Source: Rhizophagus irregularis (taxonomy: Eukaryota; Glomeromycota; Glomeromycetes; Glomerales; Glomeraceae). From it: a stretch of DNA of 64,000 nt. Position numbers and translations under genes: made by a program. The stretch lies in assembly GCF_026210795.1 (NCBI RefSeq), contig NC_089430.1, positions 3,472,001-3,536,000 of the forward strand, written 5' to 3'. This document shows, piece by piece, positions 31,528 through 43,882 of the stretch (position 1 is its first letter; every line of letters begins with the position of its first letter). The notes under the pieces were generated by a model. That model saw only the letters and a program-made list of their open reading frames with translations. It was not told where the DNA came from and ran no database searches.

Positions 31528-34500
31528 TTAATTATATAGATTATTTATTATGTAAAATAAATTAAAATTATTTTTTCAATTTTATTTTTTACTAAGATTT
31601 TAAATATATGCAAGTACAAATTGTTTTAGTTAAGAGACTGCATTTTTTTTTAACTTATAAGATCAGTACTATCTGAAAAAGCTTTTTTAATTAATGTACT
31701 AGTTGCTAAAATAAATTTAAAATTAATCTTAATTTAAACAATAAAAACTTAAATTTTAAATAATGTATTATTACCAAAAATTGTAAACTAAATACAGGTT
31801 ATTACTTCAAGTGTAAATATTGGAATTCATTCATCTATTAGAATTCAATTATAAAACAATTTATTTTTTTATTTTTTTTTTTTCGCAGCGCATTTGCAGT
31901 TTTATTAAAGTAAAAAAATAAAGAAAAAATATATACAAAGTAAAATTCTTTAAATTAAAAGAAATTTAAATTGTAAAATTTATTTATAAAATTATTTAAT
32001 TAGTATATTTTTCACTATTATAATAAATATTTCATTAGAACAATTAAACTTTCTAAATATAAATTCAATTCATTTTTATTTCTTGATAAATGCCATTTTA
32101 TATATATATAACTAAGAAGATCATCATCAGTGATAAGATTTTCATCTTAAATATTTTGGTTTATTTTTAGTATATATAATATATATATATATATATATTT
32201 TAAATTGCTGCAGCATATTCAGCAGTTTATTAAAATAAGTGATATATTAACACTACATATATGATATAACATAAAACTTAGATTAACTTATTAACTACTA
32301 AACCATTCGTCATCCAATAAAGAATTCCATATGTATACTGTTAGGCGAAATTTGGACTAGTATAAGAGTAAGTTCAGTATAAAACTGCCCTTTCTTAAAG
32401 AAGATTTTCTCCTCTCAGTTTATATCTTTAGAAAAGATTTCATGGGACTTATTATGAAATAATAAAAACAAAAAAAAGGATTTTAACAAAAAAAATCAGG
32501 GTAAAAAAAAGGGTTAATAATTAAGACTAGATAGCGAGTATTCTATCATCCCAAAAACTCCTATTTGGCCTAAACTCCTGTGCCTTAACTTTAGCTAAAA
32601 TTGTTAGTTTGTTATTGCCATCAAAGTCTTTTTGTTTCAAAGTAGATTGCTTCTTTTTTTTTTCAAAGACTTTCCTTTCTGTTTTTTATTCTGATTCTTG
32701 TTTTAGTTCTGCTTCTAAGTGGAATCAGTTTTTTTTGGTAGCTTATTACTAGGCCAATTCAAAGTAAGCGAAAAATAACAAGTCCAAATACCTTTAAATT
32801 CTTTGAAGTTGAATTCTGTATTAAGTGTTTTATCCAAGCTTGCCCAAGTATTGAAATATACAATCAACTTTCTGTATTCACAGTTTTGAATAATTTTAGT
32901 AATAGATTTAAGTACATCTATAACAACAGCCTGAAATCTCTTACATTTTTTACGCTGCTTTAAATTCCAGAATGCAAAAAACCATTGTATAGGCATTCCT
33001 TCAAATGGAACAGTCTAAACTCCATTATTCTAATTCAGCAAAGCTTACTTGTTGAAGTTTATAAACACAGTCACAGTCAAATATTTTTTTTGTCTTAATT
33101 TTGAACACAATTACTTGATTCCATTTTCTTAGATTCATAAGAATATCGAGTTGCAACATGTAATTGTTTTAGAGCATTAGCCTGAAATCGTTTCTATTCT
33201 TTCTTTATTTAATATTCTAATTGGCTAAAAATTATTATACAGATAGTTTTCCAAAAGAAGCAGTTTATATTCCATTATTTTATAGCTTTATCGCTATTTT
33301 ATTAAGGTCTACTAATACTATATAAATAGTAATATACTTCTGTTGTGATTTAAATTTAATTACAATTATTTAATCTCAAGCTTTTAAGTGATTAAATATA
33401 TCGAATTGGATCCATTTTGAGGAGATATTTATACTGTAATTTTTTAGACATTATTCTTAATTTCAGAAGTATATTTAATTATCCTTTAAATTATAAGAGC
33501 TAAAATTAATTTAAAAAATTTTTAAATCTTTAAAATATCTTAAGATCTAGTAATTATAGAAAGATAAAATTAGATTTGTTAAATTCCTTTTATTAAAACA
33601 TATTATTTAATGGTAATAAAATCATAATGCTAAAATTAATAAATAGAAAGTTATATTAATTTACAAATTTTTAGATTTAATAAAATATTCTATCATATAA
33701 TATTTATAGAAAAGTAATTTTTATTATATCAGATTCTTCTCATTAAGATATATCAAATGGTAGTATTTTTATATTTCTAATAAAAGATATTTTAATTTAA
33801 AAAATTTAGTTACTATTTATTATAATTTGTTAATTATTTATTTTTAAAATTATTAATCATATTAAACTTTTTTTCGATTTTTATTTAAAAAATACTATAG
33901 AATTTATCATAAAAATATTGGTTTATGTAATAAAATATTTTAAGATATTTAAAAGTGTCTTTAATTAAAAAATGAAATTGCAGGCAAATTTGCTTGTAAA
34001 ATAGTTTAAGAAATAACAGTACTAATAGTTTTAAGTGCAGATATAGCTAGTTATTTTTTGGTAGTTGTAGAATGATTTTTACTAGTAAAAGCTAAGCTGA
34101 AAAATAGGTGCTATTTTTTTTTTTATTCTTATTAAAAGTGAATAAATTCAGTTTTCTAAAGTTACTATTCAAGTTTTATTTAACTATTTCTGTATAAGAA
34201 ACTTTCCTGTTCTTTTTTTTAGTCGTAAAAGAATTAGCACTTACATTAAAAGAATTGATAGGTTTTTTAAGTTGTGCTACAGTTTTTGATTAATGTGTTA
34301 GATTTTCAATAATTTTCATATTTACAGAAACTTCAAGCTTTCAAATGATATCATTTTGATATCATTTTGATATTGATTCAATATCAATTTAATATCAATA
34401 TAATATCAAAATAAAATATTATCATTTCAATATCAAAATGATATCAAAATAGTATCAATGATAATTGAAATGATATCAAAACAATATATTTAAGTTTAAC

Positions 34501-35462
34501 TTAAAGATGTCATTTTGATGTCATTTCAATTATTTTTTTGATATCATTTTGATATTAATTTAATATTAATTCAATATTAATATGATATCAAAATAATAAT
34601 ACTTTATTTCAATATCACATTGATATTAAATTGATATTGAATCAATATTGAAATAATGTCAAAACAATACTGTTAAAATAAACTTAACAATATCAATTCT
34701 ATATTGATTAAAAATGGTAAGTTTCTGTAAAATATCTATCAATATAGCCTCTTTTGAATTGGATTGTTATGATATATTACATTATAAGTTATATTTTCTC
34801 TGAAAATACCATTAAAAGTTTAAAACCATTATTAATGTTGAGTTGTAAATACTGAAAAAACCCAAGTATAATATAAAGAAAATAATAAAGCTTGTAGTTC
34901 ATATCCTTCAATTTAAAGGTTCTAAGGATATCCTGATATAAAGATAATATTTCTTCATAAGGTCCTAATTTACAGTTACTATTATTATTTATTATTGTAA
35001 AAAAATAATAAATATTGATAGTATATTAATAAAAAATATATTACTACATATTCATAAAGATTAATATTTAACAAATAATATATTTTAGTTATTTGGTTAA
35101 ATCTAGAAGCTTTACTTTTTAAAATAATTGTAGTAAAATAAAGATATTTTTTTATTTAAGTTTGCAAAATGATTAATACTTTTTAATATTGATACTATTT
35201 TATAATTCTAAAAATTTAGATATTTTGTATTTAAAGTGAATTATATGAAAAAGCATTATTTCGATTTTGCCAACAAAAAATTAAGACATTTTTTGTTATG
35301 TAGTTAACTTGTTAGTGTAGCTTAAAAAATATACTGCGCCATCAATCTTAACCGACTTGACGACTCTTGACGTGCATATTTATATCATGACGTAAGACGT
35401 GATCTAGACGTTTATAATCCTTATTATTTGTATCTTTTGCCAAATGATTGAAATATGCGAAC
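31528..35462. repeat. Very AT-rich repeat region
   Basis: Two further copies of the GCAGCG..TTGCAG dispersed repeat (about 31865-32000, 32195-32420). A minus-strand 93-codon frame at 32715-32996 and its neighbourhood to about 33180 show protein-like composition and may be the relic of an old transposable element. At about 34340-34690 many GATATCA/TGATATC words form dense inverted repeats. Nothing else recognised. Confidence 0.45.
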
Positions 35463-36927
35463 ATGAGTAGTCAAAATTTTCAGAACCCTTTTCAAATTAG
35501 CCCAATTTTTTTCACGGTATAATTTTTTTCATATTACTTCTATTTGAATAGTTCAAATAATTTATATTATATTTAATTATAGAAACATAATAAAATCAAT
35601 AAAATCGAACAAGTGTATAATAAAGAGAATATTACGAAAGGTTTCATAAATAATAAAGAATATGAACTGAATAAAAGAAAACTTGAAAAAGTCAATGCGC
35701 CGATTAGTCCTACAATAAGGTATAATAAATCAGCAGTTCTAATGAACTGTACAAGCCATTTATTTATTTATTTATTTATAATAATAGAACGCCACCTTTA
35801 TGGACGTTGAATAACTTTGATCTTGGATCTGGTCTCGGTAAAGGACAATTTGGTCGTGTTTACCTTGCAAGAGAAAAAACGAGCGGGTTTATTGTTGCTC
35901 TCAAAGTATTAAATATATCTGAACTGATTAAGAATAATGCGGAAAAGCAATTGTTGCGCGAGGTTGAGATTCAAAATAATCTAAGGTAAATAACCTTATT
36001 CCTCTGTTTCTTATATTATAATCCTTTAATTTTAACTTACATAACCTTACAGGCATCCAAATATTCTCCGACTTTACGGTCACTTTTATGACAAAAAATA
36101 TGTCTTCTTGATTCTTGAATACGCAGCTAAAGGAGAACTTTTCCGACATCTCAGAAAATGCACCAGATTTACAGAAAAAAGAGCTTCGAAAGTATGCATT
36201 AAATCTTTAGTTCTTAGTGAAATTAAGAATTTAATTTCACATTTTTGTGCGAAATATCTTTCTCTTATTTATTAGTATATTGCGCAAATGGCTGGCGCTT
36301 TGGGGTATATTCACAAGAAACATGTGATTCACCGAGATATCAAACCCGAGAACTTATTATTAGATTTGGATGATCAACTTAAAATTGCAGATTTTGGGTG
36401 GTCAGTACACGCTCCAAGTCAAAGGTATGCAACTAAGCAATATTTGTATTCACTTTTTTATTAGTTTTTTAACCTCATTATTCGTTTTTAGACGTAAAAC
36501 ATTGTGTGGCACTAAAGATTATCTTCCTCCAGAAATGGTGGAAAATCAACCTCACGATGAAAAAATCGATCTTTGGTCATTAGGTGTTTTATGCTATGAA
36601 CTTTTGACTGGAAATGCCCCGTTTGAAGAATCAGCTAATGGAAGAGACACAACCTACAAACGGATAGCTAAGGCTGATTTTACAATTCCAGATCATGTAT
36701 CAGTTGACGCCAGAGATTTGATCAGTTCGGTAAGATGTGTAATTTTTAATTTTTAACTATTCTTTGATTTAGAATTAATTTAATTTATACTTCTTTATTA
36801 ACAGTTATTACAACGAGATCCAAATAAACGTTTACCAATAAAAAATGTGTTAAATCACCCTTGGATTCTTAAACATCAAAAGAATTCCAATGTTCTTCGA
36901 GTGACTAACAGATATTATTGTTTGTAA
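35463..36927 (+). CDS. ark1/IPL1-like: Aurora-type serine/threonine protein kinase
   Basis: Seven exons: 35463-35516, 35583-35719, 35788-35985, 36053-36191, 36276-36424, 36492-36729, 36805-36927, all with GT-AG borders and consistent phase; 345 residues. After a short N-terminal extension the kinase domain has the glycine loop [11 protein letters not shown] (about 79-89), VALK lysine K103, HRDIKPEN (D197), DFG (D215) and the Aurora-specific activation loop [16 protein letters not shown], with T229 as the expected autophosphorylation site. C-terminal HPWI motif. Auroras drive chromosome segregation and cytokinesis as part of the chromosomal passenger complex; fungi usually have a single one, as this appears to be. 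Intact host gene in a transposon-rich setting; the start exon is the least certain part. Confidence 0.93.
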
Positions 36928-37241
36928 ACATGTTTTAAAAATAGAAATTTTTGAATTACTAATAAGAGTTGATGTCATACGGGTCAATAATACATTTTTC
37001 AATTCTTTATATATATTACTATTTGGAATGCACCAACAAAATAATGTTGAAACTTCAGATAATAAATAAATAATAAATAAACAAGATCTTTTTTACAAAT
37101 CTGCAAATATCTAGTATCTACACTCATTTCTACATGAAGTTATGGTGTGATGGTTAAAGTTAAGTGGTTCTACTCAGTCCTACGTGGTCTTTGAGATTGG
37201 ACCGTCACTGCAGACTATATGTGGCGCAGCGGGACCGAGGT
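36928..37241. other. 3' flank of the kinase gene
   Basis: AT-rich to about 37130, with AATAAATAAATAATAAATAAA near 37060 as a possible polyadenylation area. Nothing else seen. Confidence 0.4.
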
Positions 37242-37482
37242 GACTTCCCTAGCGTAACCTGAAAAAAATGTCACGAAATGGCCGGCATTACGCAACTTGA
37301 CTGAAATTAAGTGTGGCGCACTTGTGACGAATAATGTGTGACGAATAAGTTTTTACCTACTCGAAAAAAACTGAGTCCCTCGGATACTTATAGAAAATGG
37401 AAACGCAGTGGAATGTGACGGTTGTGACAAAAAAGTCACGTGATTTTTCATGACATTTTTTTCAGGTTATGCTGGAAAAGTC
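37242..37482. mobile_element. MITE with GACTT TIRs and 9-bp target duplication
   Basis: 241 bp. Ends GACTTCCCTAGCGTAACC and, reversed, GACTTTTCCAGCATAACC, continuing identically as TGAAAAAAATGTCA. Flanks GACCGAGGT and GACCAAGGT form a 9-bp duplication with one difference. MULE-like by TSD length. The interior is GC-richer than its surroundings. Confidence 0.8.
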
Positions 37483-37566
37483 GACCAAGGTGATTACCTG
37501 CAATTTAAAACAAGAGAAAACTTAACCTAGGCCAAGGGTTTAGGCTTCTTATCCTAGACCTGGAGG

Positions 37567-37689
37567 TAGTGCTTCGATCCGGATGGGTTTTTAACAAATC
37601 AATCCGTGATTTATTACGGTTTGGCAACGGTTTATTTGAGTTGGAGCTATAAGTTTGGCCAAAATTAATAAAATTTGTAGAAGTATAAC
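37567..37689. mobile_element. 5' fragment of the TAGTGCTTCGATCC MITE
   Basis: Starts TAGTGCTTCGATCC and resembles the first 120 bases of the complete copy at 52683-52906 (shared AGTTTGGCCARAATTAR). It stops exactly where the 4.7-kb transposon begins, so it was cut by or recombined with that insertion. Confidence 0.65.
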
Positions 37690-40600
37690 AGGACCCCGAA
37701 CAATATATATATATGTCAGATGAAAATTTCAAATTTTATTAAGATCAATAAGCAAACTATTTTCAATCCTGCTAAGCAAACTCTTATTATAACATTAAGA
37801 TTTTTTATACTACTAAGCAATTTATTTTGTGACTTTATAAAATTTTATCTTTTATTTATTGATTACTTTATTAACTAAATTGATATTATTACATCATATT
37901 AATAATACTATTTTTAATAGTATTACGGTTAAAATAATTAAAAGTATCACGTGCTACTCCTGTTAAAGTTAATGAACTATCACCAATTATTACACCATTT
38001 GATTTAATATGATATATAATATTTTGAGGACAATGATGAGTAAATAACGTATAACCTTCCACAGTTTGGCTTGCAAAAATATTGAGATGAATAGGTAAAT
38101 ATACTTGTAACGAAATATATGATAAATCTTCAATCTGAGTTACCGCATTTTGACTATAACAATTGTTACCATAACCTTCATAATACATTGCTATTACTTT
38201 AGCAATACAAATTTTCATCCCATATAGTACAATTACATAGTCACCTTGCTGTAATGGAAAATCTTGAGTAATATTTGCTGATTCAAGATAAATGACTAAA
38301 TAAATAGCAAATTATTAATATTAAAATTATGTAAATAAATTATATATTTGATATTATATTTACTTTTGTTTGTAATTCTATCAATTTGTTTTGTCTTGAT
38401 AATTCAAATTGTTGTAAATTTGCAAGATTAGCTGTCATTGTTTTCCAATTTTCTTTCCATCGCTTTTCACGTTGTTTTACAAATCGTATTTCAGGATCAT
38501 CGTTGTTTGTAAGATGTGAAATTATATGACTAGCCTTATTTGGATTAATAGTATTTTCTTTTTCATAACCAATTATATGTGCACGATTTTGTCTTTCAAT
38601 TGGTCTTGAATTGTATGCTTCATGATGCTTTCGTAATGCAATCATAACCGAATAATTTAGCTCTCCTGTTTGAAAAATATATCTAATAGTAGGATCTTTT
38701 AAGATTATGTTAATACTTAATAATGTATTATTAAAAGTTTCAATAAATGTATAAAAAAAAATAATAATAATACCATGAGTAAGTTGCTCATTATAAAGTA
38801 TTCTTGTATTATTTAAAGTTGAAATAATTTGTGTCTGGATTTGATCATCGATATTCTCAATATTTGATAGATCAAGAATATCATCAACTGTTTCAATAGC
38901 ATGTTTGGAAGCTTGACTAACTGCATCAGAAATTTCTCTATCAATTTCAAAAAATTCATTTGGATCATTTCCAAATTCCGAACTTGACTTATTGATTCCA
39001 GTTGATATTTCCAAATTTTGCTCCTCTATTATTACAAATGGCTGTAATAATGAATTATTCGTATTTGTAGTAGGTTTCATATCAAGTGCTTTGGCGAGTT
39101 CAAATGCCAATTTGTAAGAAAATTTAACAGTTGAAGTAATATCAGTATCTGACGGCCAAGCACATAATTTTGTTAATTTGCTTGAACTAATATTTCCCAT
39201 ATTATAATCAAAATGATAACCTATTTGAAAGTAATATAAAGAAGGGAGATTTAATTAGTCAGCAAAGTTTAATCTAATTATAAACTTAATTTTTATTAGT
39301 AGTTTTGGCTTCTTTCATTAAATTAAATAGAATCAATAATCATAATTATGCTAATTTGCCTGCTTACCATCACGAACCGATTTTTCTTTTTCCAATGTAA
39401 TATTTCTTGTTCTTAATGCTTTGGCGCATTGAGAAATTTTTGGAACTAATTGTAACAATTCTGAATAATTAAAATCAGAATTAATTTGACGCGCCATACC
39501 AAAAAAGTGTTCACAGGCCTCCAATCCATGCATCCATGGTAAAAATGGATAATTTGGGTAATATTCCCGATGTGCTTTTACCAACAAAACCATAGACTCT
39601 GCAAGAGAAATAAAAATTGCAAAGCTTTGGTCCGCTAAAAAATTTTTACTAACAGAAATAAAATCAGGATACTTTTCACTCATATTCGTTACATATTTTC
39701 TCCAAAATCGTAAAAAGAAAAAGGACGTCATTGACATTCTAATTCTTTCTAAAGGAGTTATTTCACGATTTAGGTAACTATCGATAAGTTCGCCTAATTT
39801 TCAAATTACAATTAAATTATGAAAAAATAAATTGTAATAATTATATTATAATAACAAAATTATTTTATCTAACCCATTATGAAAAGGTATACAAAAAGTC
39901 CTCGCATGTCCTCTTCAATATTATGAGTTCCATGACAATTTCGTAAATTTTCTGAACAAAATACACGATATGCCACACCATCGTCTTGGCGATCAAGCTT
40001 TATTACATCATGATGATACATTACGGAATTAGAAAGATTTGACAATTTTAACAATTGTTCAAATCGTGCAGTTGAACTTCCAAGGGTAAGAAGATGGGCG
40101 CCAGACATAATTGCATTACGGCTAGTTTTTTTAGCATGCTTAGGATCTTGTACACGAATAACAGGTCCTACGTTCGGAAAAATTGGGCAGCTGAAATCAA
40201 CTCCAAGTTTATTATTTTTAAAAGTCAACCGTTCGTCTGTTGAATATGACTGAATTGCAACTTGGGCTTTAAATTCAACAATAGCACCATCTAATCCGAT
40301 TGATAAAATTGGAAGGTTAAGCTGTGGTGCTATCTGAGTTAATAATTCTTGATGAAAGCTGGTTATGGTTGACATGTTATCGGATCCGTTATTGGCAATT
40401 AATGCAATAACTACTGGAGGAAAGTTCGGCAATGGTATCTAATAATTTAAATAGTAAGTATCGTTACTTACATTATATAATTATTTTGAATAAACAAATT
40501 ACCTGCAATATATAAGCGCGCACATCTTTTGCAATCGCTTTTTTTGTTTTAATATTATTAATAATTGGTTGAATGTCCTCATATTTATTGATTTTAGTTT

Positions 40601-42429
40601 GTTCAGTCGATAGTGTTGACCCAACAATACAACCTAAAACAGGATTATAGCGAAGGGCAGGTTTCAATTTGGTATTATCGGACATAGCAACAATAGGTCC
40701 CCGATAATTTAATGTATCAATTAGCCTTTTAAATTTGGCAACATTTTCAAATGAAAGGTTAGGATTTGTGAGGATGTCTTCATTATTAGTCCGAAGTTTA
40801 CTAATTTTTATAAAAATTGTTAATATTTTAGAAAGGTTAACAAATGAAGCAAGCAAACTGAACTGAAGGATACCGTATATTTTGAATTGTACGTCCTTCC
40901 AAATTTTGGCGAAAGAGATCAAGGGCTCGAGTACTGAAACTTCCTAATATAATAAGAAAGTTTGTAAAATCTTCATTATATTGAATATTTTGCTTGCCCT
41001 TATTATTATCTTTACGAATTGCAGCTTGGACCATAACTTCACAGAGTCCTGTAAATACAGGTTTTTCTTTAAATGCACCATTGGTTGCTTTATCTGCTAA
41101 TATAATCCATATACTTGAATCATAATTGTCCTTAATAACAGACCAAATTTCATGAAGATCCTGATTTTGCAAATGTTTTTTTAAAGAATTATTTTCAAAA
41201 TAGAATTTTGGTGTAAATTTAAGATTTTCAGGTGCCGGTTTTGGTATAGTAAGACGATGTGCCAATATAGGATTGTATTTTAGTAAATAACATTCATTAC
41301 AAATCGTTTTTCCAGAATCGGAATATCCTGTGCATTCTTTAGCGCGTACAGCAATGCCTATTAACAATATTTGGAAAAGATTTTCATTAATTGATCAATT
41401 AGAATAAAAAAATAACGTAAATAAATATTTACAATCTTTATCAACACGCCATTGAGATTCTGCATAAATTTTTCGATTTAATGCACGTTTCTGAAATGGC
41501 TTAAGTTTTTTTCTTGTAAACTTATGAGGAAATTTTCCAGGATATATTTCCTTAGCAATTATTTCAACACGACGAGCTCCACCATAACATGCAGGTGTTC
41601 TATCAACATATTTTGCAATCAAATCTGAACGCAATCCTAAACATGGCTTTCTTTTTCTACCAGTTTGATTAGTTGCTGGATTAATAATCTCTATATTAGC
41701 ATTTTCTTTTTCATTAATTCCATCCTCATTTTCATCTACTGTAATAATATCGTCATCATCCATTGCATCTTCTACCTCACTTTCCCAATCATTCCAATCA
41801 TCATCTGAATTTACATCATCGTCATCTTTTTTATCAGTTGTTGTAGGATTAAAAAAGCATAAAATACTTTTTTGTTCATTTCGTTTACATCCCGGACCAT
41901 TTGCATGGCGGTTAATGTAATCTTCGTCATATTTCCTATTAAGTTTTATTACAACTCCACATATGCAGATTACCTTTTTAGCACGTACAACTTTAGCAAC
42001 AAATGGATGTCTTTGTAAACGTTGTTTTGAGTATTTCCAGCCACCCATAATGTGCATAAAAAATGTGTGTATATGAAAATAAAAGATAACAAATATGCAA
42101 AGATGATAACGATAATGTGTAAAGAATATGTATAGATAATGATAATATGCAAAGACAAAGATAATATGCATAAAAAAACGAAGAAACATTTTTTTATACT
42201 ATTTTTATTATTTAATATATATAAAATATGATAATTGCCAGATTAGGTATTTGCTACGCAAACTCATAACCGAGTTTAGTTAAATTCATATTTTGTTACG
42301 CATCTAGAAATCTGACCAATTTAAAATTTAACTATTGGTTAAGCAAATAAAAATCTCACATGGGGTAAAATTTCTTATGACCGTTATGCAAATATAAATC
42401 TAACCTATTTATATATTGTTCGGGGTCCT
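37690..42429 (-). mobile_element. 4.7-kb DNA transposon, AGGACCCCG family, apparently intact gene
   Basis: Bounded by TIRs AGGACCCCGAACAATATAT (left) and its inverse (right, 42411-42429); the similarity may extend 12 bases further outward. The gene runs on the minus strand and occupies nearly the whole element. Subterminal CTAAGCAA and ATGCAAAT words recur. No flush target duplication is visible: the left flank is the MITE fragment and the right flank is a LINE, which suggests recombination after insertion. Confidence 0.8.
37889..42048 (-). CDS. Putative transposase, 1,201 residues, seven exons
   Basis: Minus-strand exons 42048-41433, 41357-40874, 40800-40503, 40438-39874, 39793-39368, 39220-38364, 38248-37889; every junction is GT-AG and keeps frame. 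N terminus: zinc-finger-like CICGVV...HANGPGC, an acidic block (about 85-125), then ECTGYSDSG..CNEC. Candidate catalytic core: AMSDNTKLKP (D408), SIGLDGAIVEF (D516), VQDPKHAKK (D564), and HGLEACEHFFGMARQ (E746/E749), an order reminiscent of P-element/THAP9 and hAT RNase-H-like transposases. The last two exons encode a separate helical region and a beta-rich C-terminal domain (QGDYVIVLYGMKICIAKVI). I recall this protein as repeated in Rhizophagus but know no named superfamily. Exon 38364-39220 might hide a further small intron. Confidence 0.72.
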
Positions 42430-43882
42430 CTTATGCTTCTATTTCTCTATCTAAAGTTTCGGTAAAATTTTCCCATTGTACATTGGTTATTTTACTGAAA
42501 TCTACTATTCGTTTGTTTTAATGTTTATCTCCTAAATCTGGATCCTGTAATTGATCTGGGACGCAATACCGGAAATTATTCCTAATGAATCCTGATATGT
42601 TTAGTGTTGTTGAAATTATACTATAATGACTGTTGGTGATCATCTGTGATGAATGCACCGAAAACTCTACTGGAATCACATCGGGTTCATGTGTAATTTA
42701 GATTTGATCAATCCTCGATTTTGAGATAGGACCTGATTTGCTTTTATTTTTATCCCATTTCTCATGTGCGAATATTTCTGCATCCAGATAAAGACTTCTA
42801 CACACATCATAAAAACCTAATTGCGATAGTTGTATTAAGAATTGAGATCCTGGTTGTCCGGTACTGGGTGATCGGTCTATCCTATTATTAATTGTGTCAT
42901 TGAAATCCCCTAAAATAACGTGCAATACTACGGTGTTGTGAACTGATCGGTCATGTCCCTCCATAGCTATTATCAATTCGTCAATCAAATTTTTTCTCAT
43001 GTTTTGATTGTTAGGAGCGGCGTATATTGACCAGACCCATATTTCTCTCTGTATGAATAAAAATTTAACTACTAGAATATATGGGGATATGCGTACTACT
43101 GAGTAATAATGTTTCATCCATTTGTTATGGATCACAAGTGTCATTTCCGATCCATTAGTTTTTTGATCACGTTCACTAAAGATTATCGAATAGACCTTTG
43201 ACTTAATGTCCTGGTTTATAAAATATTCTTGACGATAGTCTGTATTGGTTTCTGATATAGCCGTATTGGTTTCGATATAGCCATAATGTCGATATTATTT
43301 TCTTTACCAAATTCCAATAAATTATGAAGTTTCTGTATAGACGGGACACTAGCAATCCCATCTATATTATGTGCTGCAATGTGCATTTCTAAAAACATTG
43401 AATTTTTCGTCTCTTGGTCATTCAATTTTCCCTTAACAAATCTTAGCCTTTGTTTTGCTAAGAATGCGTTAATACTTTCTTCGTTTGTCAAGGACTCGAC
43501 TACTTCTTCTATGTTGTCTTGATCCTTTCGGAAATCCCCCTTTTCAAACGTTAGTTCATTTGTTTCTCGTAGTATATCATTGTCTGCTTCACCACCCACT
43601 AAATATTCTTTTTGTTTTTGTTGTTGTGATCATTCGTCACTTGTGTGTTGTATTGAGGACGCGTTATTGTCCTGATTATTCTTGTGGAGATTACCCAGAG
43701 CTTGGCATTTTTCCCTCCCTTCCATTCTTACTACGTGTGTAACTTCGTTTATCATCTTGTGTAACCTTCGTTGTTTTTTGTTTAGACCGGCTAAAAAAAA
43801 CCTTAGTTCACTTTCGAAAGTTATAATATTCCACAATATCACAAATTGCAATTATTTTATAATTATCTATTTGCAGCACCAT
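42430..43882 (-). mobile_element. LINE fragment: N-terminal part and AP-endonuclease domain
   Basis: Reads on the minus strand. 43851-43630 encodes the region ahead of the endonuclease, 43599-43216 contains MHIAAHNIDGIASVPSIQKL and ENNIDIMAIS, and 43144-42698 holds VWSIYAAPNNQN, HVILGDFND, IDRSPSTGQ and SKSRIDQI, the standard endonuclease motifs of non-LTR retrotransposons. Similarity continues to the right end of the 4.7-kb element (HSSQMITNSHYSIIST, WENFTETLD). Several frame changes; no reverse transcriptase. Truncated on both sides by transposons sharing the AGGACCCCG ends. Confidence 0.75.

Noticed and set aside
42698-43144. Host endonuclease/phosphatase gene
   Set aside because: Motif order and flanks match the endonuclease domain of a non-LTR retrotransposon, and the frame is broken.
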